Below, piece after piece: positions 33,350 to 43,217 of a stretch of DNA of 59,297 nt. The translations under genes and the position numbers were made by a program. Under the pieces are notes generated by a model. It was not told the DNA's origin and did no database searches. It was given only the letters and a program-made list of their open reading frames with translations. Origin of the DNA: Bacillus sp. J37. GTDB taxonomy: Bacteria > Bacillota > Bacilli > Bacillales > Bacillaceae. How positions within the stretch are numbered: the first letter of the stretch is position 1; every line of letters begins with the position of its first letter. Location: positions 1-59,297 of the forward strand of contig NZ_JAEK01000029.1 of assembly GCF_000518865.1 (NCBI RefSeq). Reading direction: 5' to 3'.

Positions 33350-34174
33350 ATGGTGAAATTAATTTCCATTTGTCCAAGCAATACAGAGCTTGTAGGGTAT
33401 TTAGGCTTAACATCTTCTTTACTAGCTGTAGATGACTATTCTGACTGGCCTGAAGAGGTTTGTCATTTGCCAAGACTTGGCTCGGATTTACATATAGATA
33501 TGGACAAAGTTGAAAGGCTGGAACCTGACTTAGTGTTGGCTTCACTTTCTGTACCGGGCATGGAAAGGAATATTGAAGAATTAAAAAAGCGAAACATTCC
33601 ATATGTTATTGTACCTAATCCTAAAACACTCACAGAAGTAGGTGAGAGCTTACGTTTTGTTGGGAATGTTACAGATACTCAAGTAAAAGCAAATGAATTG
33701 TACATGACATATAATCAACTGCTAGAACAGTTTCGTCTGATTTCCAAAAAAGTAGAAAAAAAGAAAACGATTTATTGGGAATGGTGGGCAAAACCTATCT
33801 TTACACCAGGTGCTTACAATTGGTTAACTGAAATAAGTGAATTAGCTGGTGGGAGAAATGTTTTTGACGATGTAGAAAAAGCCAGTGTTCAAACAGATTG
33901 GGAAGATGTGAAAAGAAGAAATCCTGAAGTGATGAGTATTATATGGGTTGGGGTACAAACAGAACGAGTAAATCCAAAGGTCATCTTAAAACGTACAGAT
34001 GCAGAACAATTGACAGCCGTTCAAAACAATCAGCTATATATACTGGAGGAGCCATTATTTTGTAGACCTTCACCAAGATTACTCCTAGGCTTAAGTAAGA
34101 TTGCAAGTATTCTTCATCCTGAACTTTATCCGGTTTTTGTTGAAGGGGAAGATCCTTTACTTACTAACGATTAA
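33350..34174 (+). CDS. Leaderless cobalamin-binding protein (BtuF-like)
   Basis: A 274-residue member of the same binding-protein superfamily as btuF at 20939 (opening LISICPSNTELVGYLGL; closing CRPSPRLLLGLSKIA). It has no signal peptide or lipobox, so it should stay in the cytoplasm. Characteristic WEWWAKPIFTPGAYNWLTEI lies near 143-162. I chose ATG 33350 behind GGGGGG; an upstream in-frame TTG is weaker. It is the last gene of the B12 operon. It may bind corrinoids inside the cell or act with a partner. A bidirectional terminator follows. Confidence 0.85.
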   Translation: MVKLISICPSNTELVGYLGLTSSLLAVDDYSDWPEEVCHLPRLGSDLHIDMDKVERLEPDLVLASLSVPGMERNIEELKKRNIPYVIVPNPKTLTEVGESLRFVGNVTDTQVKANELYMTYNQLLEQFRLISKKVEKKKTIYWEWWAKPIFTPGAYNWLTEISELAGGRNVFDDVEKASVQTDWEDVKRRNPEVMSIIWVGVQTERVNPKVILKRTDAEQLTAVQNNQLYILEEPLFCRPSPRLLLGLSKIASILHPELYPVFVEGEDPLLTND

Positions 34175-34180
34175 AATAAA

Positions 34181-34230
34181 AAAAAGAGTCAGTCCACCAA
34201 ATGGTATGTAAAAGGGGACTGACTCTTTTT
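34181..34230. terminator. Bidirectional terminator between the B12 operon and gdhA
   Basis: AAAAAGAGTCAGTCC (34181-34195) pairs perfectly with GGACTGACTCTTTTT (34216-34230) around a 20-base loop. Both strands have a T-run, so it ends the B12 operon and the convergent gdhA transcript. Confidence 0.9.
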
Positions 34231-34241
34231 AAACTATTATC

Positions 34242-35642
<1,401 letters not shown>

Positions 35643-35726
35643 CTAACATCTAATTCATGAAAAATAAATTTTCTAAATGTTCCAAAATAGATGAATTGTT
35701 ATTATGAAATATTTTATAATTAAATA

Positions 35727-35780
35727 ATTGATCGAATCAATATAAAGAAACGATAATATTAATGCGTTTTATGCATTAAT
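35727..35780. promoter_or_regulatory. Two dyads in the gdhA-gltC intergenic region
   Basis: ATTGAT-CGA-ATCAAT (35727-35741) and ATTAATGC-N7-GCATTAAT (35758-35780) are perfect dyads between the divergent genes. The second ends just before the ribosome site of the regulator gene. They are good candidates for regulator binding and autoregulation. Confidence 0.5.
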
Positions 35781-35795
35781 GCTAGGAGGATAAAA

Positions 35796-36707
35796 GTGGA
35801 CTTCAGACAAATTCGGTATTTTATGGAGGTTGCAAATCGTGAGCATGTTACAGAAGCAGCAGATAACTTACATGTGGCACAGTCCTCTGTAAGTAGACAA
35901 ATAGTCAATCTGGAAAGTGAACTGGGCGTGGATTTATTTATTCGCGAAGGTAGAAGAGTTCGCTTAACACCAATCGGAAAAATATTTTATGAACGAATGA
36001 AAAATGCCATGAATGTAATTGATGACGCAAGGCGTGAAGTTGAAGAATATCTCGATCCGGAAAAAGGTACTATTCGCATCACATTTCCTATCAGCTTAGC
36101 TGCCTATACGTTACCAACAGTAATTTATGCCTTTCGATTACGCTATCCTGAAGCAAAATTCCAGCTGAAACAAGCACTTTATCGGGACCTAATAGATGGC
36201 GTGGTAAAAGGTGATTTTAATCTTGCATTAATTGGACCATTGCCACTCGAAGAAAAGAAACTCCGACGTAAGATATTATTCACAGAAAATATTGTGGCCT
36301 TGTTGCCTATTCATCATCGACTAGCTAAGAAACCTACATTAAAACTTCAAGAATTAGTAGACGAACCATTCTGTCTCTTACCTGAAGGTTTTGTGTTTCG
36401 TGATATTGTGATGGATGCATGCCAAAACATTGGTTTCACACCAAAGGTTTCCTTTGAAGGGGATGATATTGATGCATTAAAAGGCCTAGTGTCAGCTGGT
36501 TTAGGCATTGCACTCATGCCGGAAGTAACGTTGGTTGACAGCTTGCCACGTTCAACAGTAAAAATACCCTTAGTAGAACCAAATGTAACCAGAACAGTCG
36601 GTGTCATTACTCCTAGAGACAGAGTATTACTTCCAACAGAAAAATTATTTTATGATTTTCTTCAAGAGTTTTTTGCAAGATTGGATGAATTTAATCAATC
36701 ATTTTGA
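35796..36707 (+). CDS. gltC: LysR family regulator, GltC-like
   Basis: A 303-residue LysR protein. The N-terminal helix-turn-helix reads RQIRYFMEVANREHVTEAAD (4-23) and then HVAQSSVSRQI, and closely follows the N-terminus of Bacillus subtilis GltC as I remember it. The C-terminal effector domain (about 90-300) also shares LPEGFV and GLVSAGLGIALMPE. In B. subtilis GltC activates gltAB; here no gltAB is near, and the divergent neighbour is gdhA. GTG 35796 lies behind AGGAGG. The name is by resemblance; the target is inferred. Confidence 0.85.
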   Translation: MDFRQIRYFMEVANREHVTEAADNLHVAQSSVSRQIVNLESELGVDLFIREGRRVRLTPIGKIFYERMKNAMNVIDDARREVEEYLDPEKGTIRITFPISLAAYTLPTVIYAFRLRYPEAKFQLKQALYRDLIDGVVKGDFNLALIGPLPLEEKKLRRKILFTENIVALLPIHHRLAKKPTLKLQELVDEPFCLLPEGFVFRDIVMDACQNIGFTPKVSFEGDDIDALKGLVSAGLGIALMPEVTLVDSLPRSTVKIPLVEPNVTRTVGVITPRDRVLLPTEKLFYDFLQEFFARLDEFNQSF

Positions 36708-36818
36708 ACATAAAATGGATTTATTTTTTTAGAAAAACAATAATATCCCACTATTCACATTGATTTATCATCATGTACAATAAGCAGTACAATTGTTTAT
36801 TGATTAAGGAGCCTAAAC

Positions 36819-37469
36819 ATGTCAATCGCAGAAAAATTAAATTTATCAAAATATGCTAATCTGGCGGTTATCAACCAGCCGGGAGATTATTCAGTTTTTA
36901 TCAATTATCCGACAGAATTTTCTAAAACCCATGATGCACTTTTTATTTTTGTGCAAACTGTTGATGAAATGATAAACCATACACACCATATTATTAAACA
37001 CAATCTGTTAGTAGAAAAAGGCTATATCTTTTTTGCTTACCCGAAAAAGGGAAACAATCGCTATGAGACTTTCGTACATAGGGATGAAATTTTTCCAGCT
37101 ATGAAGGTTGGAGAAGATGGATATGTTGGAAATAGCGATATTAAATTTGCCCGAATGGTTAGCATGGATGATGTATATACAGTAGTCGGGTTAAAGAGAG
37201 AGAAAAAGAAAGTGAAGAAAACATCAGCTGCCAGTCAATGTGTAGCTGATTATGAAAAGAATGTTTCAGATGTTGAACAATTACTAACAGAGAATCCGTC
37301 CGAACTGCAATTTTTTCAACGTTTAACACCTGGGTATCAGAAAGACTGGGCACGCTATATTTTTTCCGCTAAACAGCAAAAGACACGTGAGAAGAGACAA
37401 GCTCAAATGGTTGATGTGCTTTCACAAGGCTTTAAAACAATGGATTTATATCGTCTAAACAGGAAATAA
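36819..37469 (+). CDS. YdeI/OmpD-associated (OmdA) family protein
   Basis: A 216-residue protein. The N-terminal part (1-125) forms an uncharacterised domain that begins AEKLNLSKYANLAVINQP. A Lys-rich linker lies near 126-136. The C-terminal part (about 155-210, QFFQRLTPGYQKDWARYIFSAKQQKTREKR) matches the OmdA/YdeI family tail, whose function is not well known. TAAGGAG precedes the ATG. It is a single gene followed by a strong terminator. Confidence 0.75.
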   Translation: MSIAEKLNLSKYANLAVINQPGDYSVFINYPTEFSKTHDALFIFVQTVDEMINHTHHIIKHNLLVEKGYIFFAYPKKGNNRYETFVHRDEIFPAMKVGEDGYVGNSDIKFARMVSMDDVYTVVGLKREKKKVKKTSAASQCVADYEKNVSDVEQLLTENPSELQFFQRLTPGYQKDWARYIFSAKQQKTREKRQAQMVDVLSQGFKTMDLYRLNRK

Positions 37470-37476
37470 ATGACGG

Positions 37477-37514
37477 AACCAGCTTGATCATTCTTCATCA
37501 AGCTGGTTTATTAA
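37477..37514 (+). terminator. Intrinsic terminator after the YdeI-like gene
   Basis: AACCAGCTTGAT (37477-37488) pairs perfectly with ATCAAGCTGGTT (37497-37508), followed by TATTAATT. Confidence 0.8.
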
Positions 37515-37594
37515 TTGGTAACCTCCTCATATTCAAACCTTATATCATCATAAAATGAAGAGATATAAGTAAGAAATATGAGAGGATGGTATTA

Positions 37595-38914
37595 ATGCAC
37601 CGAAATCCTAATTTACAAGATGAATTATCCGAGCTTGATAAAAAACATTTTCTCCACCCGACAACTCCGATACAACAACAACAAGAGCATGGTCCTGCAT
37701 TTATCTTCACAAGGGGTGAGGGCGTTTATCTTTACGATTTGTCTGGTAAAAAAATGATTGATGGCATGTCATCTCTTTGGAATGTAAACATTGGCCATGG
37801 AAGAGAAGAGCTTGGCAAAGTTGCAAAAGAACAAATGTCGACGCTTGCTTTTTCTTCTAATTTTGCCACATTTAGTAATGAACCTGCTATTCGACTAGCA
37901 AAAAAACTCGCTGATATCTCACCTGGTGATTTGCAGTCAACCTTTTTCACCTCAGGTGGATCTGAAGCCAATGATACAGCATATAAGCTAGCCCGTCATT
38001 ATTGGATATTGAAAGGGAAACCTAACCGAAAGAAAATTATTTCAAGAACAAAATCTTACCATGGTGTTGCGATCGGATCGACAAGTGCTACAGGATTAAA
38101 GCCCTTTAGAGATTTCACCAATTCTCTTGCACCAGATTTCCTTCATGTAAATCACCACTCCTCAAATTCGCTACGTGAGCTCATTGAAAAGGAGGGCCCT
38201 GACACAATTGCTGCCTTTATCACAGAACCTGTACAAGGAGCTGGAGGAGTTCACATAGCACCTCTTAATTACTTCAAAGAAGTAAAGAAATTGTGTGAAG
38301 AGTATGACATCCTCTTTATCACAGATGAAGTGATCACTGGATTTGGCCGCACAGGAACATATTTTGGAATGGAACATGATAACATTGTGCCTGATATGAT
38401 GTGTTTTGCTAAAGGTGTGACAAGCGGTTATGCTCAATTAGGCGGGGTGATGCTATCAAAGGAAATTCATGAAACATACATCGAAAGGTCAACCGGGACA
38501 TTACTTCACGGGTATACCTATAGCGGTCATCCGATGGCATGTGCCGTAGCTTTAAAAAATATTGAGATCATTGAGTCTGAACGTTTAATTGAGAATGCAA
38601 ATATGAGAGGAAAAGAGTTTTTGGATGGGCTCAAAACTCTTCAAATAAATCATCCTATTATTGGAGAGGTTAGAGGAAAAGGTTTAATGGGAGCACTGGA
38701 ATTTAGTAATAAGAATACGATAGATCCTCTGGCACCTCATATTGTGACCGAAGCAGCGAAACATGGTCTTATTTGCCGGTCTGTCGTGTTTGATGGGCAG
38801 GATACAGTTGTTCTAGCTCCACCTCTTATCATAACGAAGGAAGAACTTTATCAATTGCTAAGCATTTTAGACGACGCAATAAAAGTCGCCAAGAAAAATA
38901 TGAGAAACATATAG
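37595..38914 (+). CDS. Class III aminotransferase (PLP-dependent)
   Basis: A 439-residue omega-type aminotransferase. PLP-binding features are TSGGSEANDTAYKLAR (about 120-135), FITDEVITGFGRTG near 243-256 with the Asp, and CFAKGVTSGYAQLGG near 270-284 with the Schiff-base Lys. The related Bacillus YhxA-like enzymes use pyruvate or a similar keto acid as acceptor; the amine donor is not predictable. I chose ATG 37595 because AGAGGATGG lies before it. ATG 37586 is part of that ribosome site. It is a single gene ended by a bidirectional terminator. Confidence 0.92.
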   Translation: MHRNPNLQDELSELDKKHFLHPTTPIQQQQEHGPAFIFTRGEGVYLYDLSGKKMIDGMSSLWNVNIGHGREELGKVAKEQMSTLAFSSNFATFSNEPAIRLAKKLADISPGDLQSTFFTSGGSEANDTAYKLARHYWILKGKPNRKKIISRTKSYHGVAIGSTSATGLKPFRDFTNSLAPDFLHVNHHSSNSLRELIEKEGPDTIAAFITEPVQGAGGVHIAPLNYFKEVKKLCEEYDILFITDEVITGFGRTGTYFGMEHDNIVPDMMCFAKGVTSGYAQLGGVMLSKEIHETYIERSTGTLLHGYTYSGHPMACAVALKNIEIIESERLIENANMRGKEFLDGLKTLQINHPIIGEVRGKGLMGALEFSNKNTIDPLAPHIVTEAAKHGLICRSVVFDGQDTVVLAPPLIITKEELYQLLSILDDAIKVAKKNMRNI

Positions 38915-38928
38915 ATTTTAAGCATAAA

Positions 38929-38971
38929 AGAAGCAAAGCTAAAGATAACCAATAGCTTTGCTTCTGTTTTT
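38929..38971. terminator. Bidirectional terminator
   Basis: AGAAGCAAAGCT (38929-38940) pairs with AGCTTTGCTTCT (38954-38965) and ends in TGTTTTT. It separates the aminotransferase from the convergent exporter genes. Confidence 0.85.
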
Positions 38972-38973
38972 AT

Positions 38974-40086
38974 TTATCTAACAGCTACGATCGATTTTCT
39001 TTTATATAACAAAGATCCTAATACAAACGTACATACTCCCCATAAAACCATAATACCGATACCAATCCATAAGTCTGTTGATAGTATACTTGTTTCATAG
39101 ACCATACTTTCTCTCAAGCCATCAACAAAATAGGTGAGAGGAAGAACATTCGAAATTGGTTGTAGCCATTCAGGCATCGTTTCAACAGGGAAAAACACAC
39201 CGCTTAGAAACATCATAAGAAAATTTGAAATATTGGCTACACCCATATATGCTTCAGTGGTATTACTAAAGGAAGAAATAAAATATCCCATCGCTGTAAA
39301 TGAAAGGGTACCAAGTAAAAAGACAATTAGAAGACTCGGAAGATTGATAAATAAGTTGGCACCAAAGATAAAAACACCAATTAAAGATAATAACAGGATT
39401 TGAACAACACTAAATAACACACGCATAATCATATCGCTTAAACCAAAATAATTCATATTGGCAGGGGTCATCCGAAGCCTTTTGATCAACCCTTTTCTGC
39501 CCATCTCAACCAAACCTACCATCCCAAACATACCACCTTGCGCAATGGAAAGGGCAATCATCCCTGTTAATAGAAAATCAGTATATTGTAATTCTGTATT
39601 ACCTGAAGAGATTGCTTCAATTTGTAATTCATAGGTTGGTGTTATACCTGCAGCCGAAAGATTTGCTTGTTGCACAAATTGATTCAGCATACCAGAAAGG
39701 GCTTGAGCAGTTACTCCTTGCTCATCTTCTTTGTTTACAACCAATCGAAGGGCAGATGCATCAATTGATTCAGGTAGGATGATAGCAGCATCCACTTCCT
39801 GATCTCTGACCAATTGTTCAGCCTTTTCTCTTGAAACTGGACCTTCGTTCTCAAATTCAAATACTGGAATATGCTTAATTTGCTCAAGGAGCATCGTAGA
39901 GGTAGGATTCGGATTTTCATCAACGATGGTCACACTTGCTGAAAAGTCTGTATCACTTCGCCCGCTAAAAATTGACATAAAAATAACCATTAATATAACT
40001 GGAAAAAAGATACCCCAAAACCATGATTGCTTTTCTCGAAACGTTAATTTAAGTTGGGCCATAAACATTTGCTTAAATTGGTTCAT
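38974..40086 (-). CDS. ABC-2 type transporter permease
   Basis: A 370-residue exporter permease. One N-terminal helix (about 20-42), an external domain (about 45-180) and about five to six C-terminal helices are visible, with a FLSGVFFPVETMPEWLQPISNVLPLTYFVDGLRE segment near 300-333 that is typical of ABC-2 permeases (only its pattern is quoted). I chose the ATG at 40086 because GGAGGG lies directly before it; the frame stays open to 40128. It lies 1 base after the ATPase stop, so the pair is one operon. Confidence 0.92.
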   Translation of the reverse strand: MNQFKQMFMAQLKLTFREKQSWFWGIFFPVILMVIFMSIFSGRSDTDFSASVTIVDENPNPTSTMLLEQIKHIPVFEFENEGPVSREKAEQLVRDQEVDAAIILPESIDASALRLVVNKEDEQGVTAQALSGMLNQFVQQANLSAAGITPTYELQIEAISSGNTELQYTDFLLTGMIALSIAQGGMFGMVGLVEMGRKGLIKRLRMTPANMNYFGLSDMIMRVLFSVVQILLLSLIGVFIFGANLFINLPSLLIVFLLGTLSFTAMGYFISSFSNTTEAYMGVANISNFLMMFLSGVFFPVETMPEWLQPISNVLPLTYFVDGLRESMVYETSILSTDLWIGIGIMVLWGVCTFVLGSLLYKRKSIVAVR

Positions 40087-40087
40087 G

Positions 40088-41017
40088 TTAATCCCTCCAT
40101 TCCTTGCCCGTATAAGCAATAAACACATCCTCCAGACTCATTTCACGAATGGACACCTGTTCTACCTGATAGTTTTTTTCTTTTGTAAATCCAAATAACT
40201 CAACCAACGTATCCTCAGGCTTTGTTGTCCACAACTTTAATGAACTACCTTCGCGCTCCGTTTTAGTTACTGATTTGAGGGTTTTCACAAACGCATCTGC
40301 TTCCCCAGATGCTTGATCACCATCAAGAAAGGTGAGACGAACTTCTCTTTCTTTTGTTAGCTTTTCTATTAGCGAAGAGGGAGTATCTAATGTGACAACT
40401 TTGCCTTGATCAACAATACAAACCCGATCACTTAATTTTTCTGCTTCTTCCATATAATGAGTGGTTAATATCGTTGTTTTCCCTAATTCCTTAAGCTGCA
40501 AAATAATATCCCATATATTGCGTCTAGCTTGCGGATCTAAACCCGTTGTTGGTTCATCAAGGAAGATGATGTCAGGATCACTTATCATCGCAAGACCGAT
40601 CGCAAGTCGCTGACGTTGACCACCTGACAGCTTCTTAACTTGATTTTTCCTGTGATCAACAAGATTAACAAGTTCTAATATTTCATGTGTAGACCGTGCT
40701 TTGTCATAGAAGCTTGCAAAGAGGTTAAGATTTTCTTCAGGAGTTAATAAATCGAACATGGCACCTGATTGAGGCTGAACCCCTATTTTCTTTTTAATTT
40801 CATTTCCGTTCTTTTCCCATGATAAATCACCGAAGGTAATTTCACCGGCATCAGGAGTCACTAATCCTTCAACCATTTCCAGTGTTGTAGTCTTTCCAGC
40901 ACCATTAGGACCGATAATGGTGAATATTTCTCCTGAGTTGACTGAAAAATTAATATCCTGAACCGCACGAATTGAGCCAAATGACTTTTTTAAATGCTTT
41001 ACCTCTAATACAGTCAC
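40088..41017 (-). CDS. ABC transporter ATP-binding protein (ABC-2 exporter)
   Basis: A 309-residue ATPase of the drug/sodium exporter class. Walker A GPNGAGKTT is at 36-44, the signature LSGGQRQRLAIGLA near 134-147 and Walker B IIFLDEPTTGLDPQ near 154-167. The C-terminal 90 residues form the usual extension ending SLEDVFIAYTGK. GTG 41017 follows AAGGAGG. The open frame extends to 41194, but the extra 59 residues lack any ribosome site and are not family-like. It pairs with the permease at 38974. The substrate is unknown. Confidence 0.93.
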   Translation of the reverse strand: MTVLEVKHLKKSFGSIRAVQDINFSVNSGEIFTIIGPNGAGKTTTLEMVEGLVTPDAGEITFGDLSWEKNGNEIKKKIGVQPQSGAMFDLLTPEENLNLFASFYDKARSTHEILELVNLVDHRKNQVKKLSGGQRQRLAIGLAMISDPDIIFLDEPTTGLDPQARRNIWDIILQLKELGKTTILTTHYMEEAEKLSDRVCIVDQGKVVTLDTPSSLIEKLTKEREVRLTFLDGDQASGEADAFVKTLKSVTKTEREGSSLKLWTTKPEDTLVELFGFTKEKNYQVEQVSIREMSLEDVFIAYTGKEWRD

Positions 41018-41214
41018 GTTTATTCCTCCTTTTCGTGAATTTTGCAACCATATAATTTTACGCAATAAATCACATAATAGTTTCACTATTTTTAAAATTA
41101 TAAACTTTATTTCTTTGATCAATATATTTTCAACACAAAAGCTGCTTAATGGTATATTTATAAATAAGGATAGATACGGTTGGTAATTGTACATTTTTCA
41201 ATGGGGGAAGACTT

Positions 41215-41703
41215 ATGTTTAAGGTGAAAACAGTAAAAATTGATGGTGAAGAAATTCACGTATTTAATAGCGCTATCTTTATTTTTGAGGCCAGTACTGG
41301 AATAACTTTAGAATGTAATCTGATTGTGACTGAAGTTGTCGTGAAAAAATATCAACGAGAAGAAAATGTTATTGTAGAAATAGAATTGGAAGATGGAAGA
41401 ATAATCAATTCAATTATGATGGTGAATACAATACATGGTGGATTGCCACAAATACATTTATGCTGCGATATAGATGACACTGAAGAATATAAGGATTTTG
41501 ATAGGGTAAACGAAAATGATACAAGATTTCCAAACATAGAAGAGGGAGTGACTCTGGAAGATATAAGAAAAGTTGACATGCCAATTGAACCGATTACTCT
41601 AAAATTAAAACTTCCTATTGATCAGGTCGAGTGGTTAAAAAAGCAAAAAAAGAACGAATTGAACGAAATAATATCTGAGATTATTAAGATGAAAAGACAA
41701 TAA
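41215..41703 (+). CDS. Hypothetical protein
   Basis: A 162-residue protein with no recognised domain. The N-terminal half (1-85) is beta-rich and could be a small barrel. Residues 86-130 are very acidic (DIDDTEEYKDFDRVNENDT). The C-terminal helix is Lys-rich (LKLPIDQVEWLKKQKKNELNE near 137-157). It has no signal peptide or membrane helix. GGGGGAAG lies before ATG 41215. It stands divergent from the exporter operon. Confidence 0.7.
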   Translation: MFKVKTVKIDGEEIHVFNSAIFIFEASTGITLECNLIVTEVVVKKYQREENVIVEIELEDGRIINSIMMVNTIHGGLPQIHLCCDIDDTEEYKDFDRVNENDTRFPNIEEGVTLEDIRKVDMPIEPITLKLKLPIDQVEWLKKQKKNELNEIISEIIKMKRQ

Positions 41704-41800
41704 TTTTTTTCAAAAGATTGGTACATTTCATGACACATTTTCTTACCTCCGACATATATTAGCTTCTGTGAGAATTTTTAATATGAAAGGACATGTGATC

Positions 41801-41938
41801 ATGAGCAATTATCAAATAAAGGTATCAAAAAAGGAAGAATATAAAGATGGTAATAATGGATACAAGGTTATTGAAGTAAATGTATCCACTTCGACCGATA
41901 GTTTATATGCAGTGGTTACTCCTGTAAAAAAAATGTGA
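41801..41938 (+). CDS. Small hypothetical protein (45 residues)
   Basis: A short open frame of 46 codons with a good GAAAGGA ribosome site 9 bases before ATG 41801 and a strong terminator 9 bases after its TGA. It begins MSNYQIKVSKKEEYKDGNN and continues with alternating polar and hydrophobic residues that suggest beta strands. The lack of overlapping genes and its own terminator support a real gene. No family is recognised. Confidence 0.65.
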   Translation: MSNYQIKVSKKEEYKDGNNGYKVIEVNVSTSTDSLYAVVTPVKKM

Positions 41939-41946
41939 GAATGAAG

Positions 41947-41995
41947 AAAAACAATCTTTTTGTACATATACATAGAAAGATTGTTTTTCTTTTTA
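41947..41995 (+). terminator. Intrinsic terminator after the small gene
   Basis: AAAAACAATCTTT (41947-41959) pairs with AAAGATTGTTTTT (41976-41988) and continues into CTTTTT. Confidence 0.85.
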
Positions 41996-42097
41996 AAAGG
42001 TAAAAAAAGGAGATGTTTCTCCCTTAGTCTAAAAACTGTACGTACTAGTATCAAATGACCATATTGAGGGCATAGTAAAAATAAAAAGGAAACAAAC

Positions 42098-42577
42098 ATG
42101 ATTTTACTTTTTTCTTCCATTATTTTATTTAACTTAATTGCCTATAAATATTCTAAGAGGCTAACTCAAAATCAAATCTGCCATATTTGGCTTTTCACCA
42201 TTTCCTTTCAAGTGTTATTTGATCTATTTATGGAATATAAATATATAGCTTACTGGTATTTTGATAAAGGTGTGGATTGGCTGGGATTGTTGGCACATCT
42301 CTTCTTAATACCTCCAGTAAATATCATTTTTCTGAACGGGTTCCCATCTAAATCAACTCCACTGAGGCAGTTAGTATATATTGCCTTATGGACTTGCTTT
42401 GTGCTCATTTATGAATACACTACTATATTACCGGAGCCGATAGGGTTCTTTCATTTAGGCTGGTGGCATGTTTGGTATGATATTTTTGTTGCCCCTGTTC
42501 TCTTCATCATCTTACTAGGGTATTATAAGTATATTTTAATTTTAGAAAAAAGGGTTTTAGATAGTAGGAACACATAA
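42098..42577 (+). CDS. CBO0543-like membrane protein
   Basis: A 159-residue membrane protein with about five hydrophobic helices (near 1-15, 28-45, 62-82, 88-110, 125-150). Aromatic residues cluster in YKYIAYWYFDKGVDW (about 47-61) and GFFHLGWWHVWYD (about 115-127), as in the CBO0543 family of Firmicute membrane proteins of unknown function. AAAAAGGA lies before the ATG. The stop codon sits inside the terminator stem that follows. Confidence 0.75.
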   Translation: MILLFSSIILFNLIAYKYSKRLTQNQICHIWLFTISFQVLFDLFMEYKYIAYWYFDKGVDWLGLLAHLFLIPPVNIIFLNGFPSKSTPLRQLVYIALWTCFVLIYEYTTILPEPIGFFHLGWWHVWYDIFVAPVLFIILLGYYKYILILEKRVLDSRNT

Positions 42578-42606
42578 AAAACGCCAAAAGGCGTTTTTTA
42601 TGTGTT
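42569..42606. terminator. Bidirectional terminator overlapping a stop codon
   Basis: AACACATAAAAAACGCC (42569-42585) pairs perfectly with 42590-42606 around an AAAA loop. The plus-strand stop (TAA 42575-42577) is within the stem, and the minus-strand gene ends one base after it. Confidence 0.9.
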
Positions 42607-42903
42607 CTAGTTATTTTTAAATGTCAGTCCAAATTCCTGCAATGCTGAACGAAGTTTTGGTAAAGAGGAGGGACCTATACCATGCAATGATAGGATTTCC
42701 TTTTCACTATATTTTGCAAGCTTCTCGACGGTTAAGATTTCTTTGCTCTCTAGTGCTCGTCGTGCTGGTGCAGAAAGAAGGGACAAAAATCCTGTTGCAG
42801 GCTTTCGTTCATTTTCACAAATAGGGCATGTAGGGCAATCACTGCTTTTCTCGAACACATGTCCATTTTCACATGTTCGTTTTGTCTTTTTAGATTCTGT
42901 CAT
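42607..42903 (-). CDS. Zinc-knuckle plus RNA polymerase alpha CTD-like protein
   Basis: A 98-residue protein with two parts. A probable zinc site uses Cys11, His15, Cys23, Cys26 and Cys29. The C-terminal part (about 38-94) has LLSAPARRALESKEILTVEKLAKYSEKEIL and LHGIGPSSLPKL, a helix-hairpin-helix like the RpoA C-terminal domain (short fragments quoted from a longer match). Such proteins probably bind DNA or RNA polymerase. ATG 42903 lies behind AAGGAG; the frame also has a TTG two codons earlier. Confidence 0.78.
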   Translation of the reverse strand: MTESKKTKRTCENGHVFEKSSDCPTCPICENERKPATGFLSLLSAPARRALESKEILTVEKLAKYSEKEILSLHGIGPSSLPKLRSALQEFGLTFKNN

Positions 42904-42909
42904 TAGCAA

Positions 42910-43217
42910 AAGGCTCCTTCGTTTCAGCTATTTATAAATTATTGTAGCAGATGAGCCTGTCGATATCCTCATTAAACATAATTCACATGTAAGTTTAACC
43001 GATATTTGCAATTTGGAAATAATAATATTTCTCTATTTTAAGTGTAAAACTTATGGAAAAGAAAGAATTTTCATAATATAAACTTATATTCTAGCTTTTC
43101 AGAAAGATAAATTAGTATAATATTATTCAAATAAGAAGAAATATATTGATTATTTAGTCAATTAGAAGTACCCTTATAATATCATTCTTGAATTATGTTT
43201 AGTGAAGGGAGTTTTGA
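42910..43217. other. 308-base non-coding leader before ilvD
   Basis: No gene is visible. It holds the CodY-like boxes described separately and a TATAAT hexamer at 43116-43121 that could be the ilvD -10 element. I see no T-box motif (AGGGTGGNACCGCG). Confidence 0.5.
43066..43108. promoter_or_regulatory. Two CodY-like boxes upstream of ilvD
   Basis: AATTTTCATAATATA (43066-43080) has 12 of 15 matches to the CodY consensus AATTTTCWGAAAATT. GCTTTTCAGAAAGAT (43094-43108) has the whole central TTTTCAGAAA and 11 of 15 matches. The second lies at the -35/spacer position of a TATAAT at 43116. CodY with branched-chain amino acids represses ilv genes in Bacilli, so the placement is meaningful. Confidence 0.6.

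Noticed and set aside
41812-42120. Minus-strand frame of 102 codons
   Set aside because: It is antisense to the small gene at 41801 and crosses a terminator hairpin.
42904-43217. T-box leader before ilvD
   Set aside because: The T-box core sequence and a following terminator/antiterminator pair are not visible.
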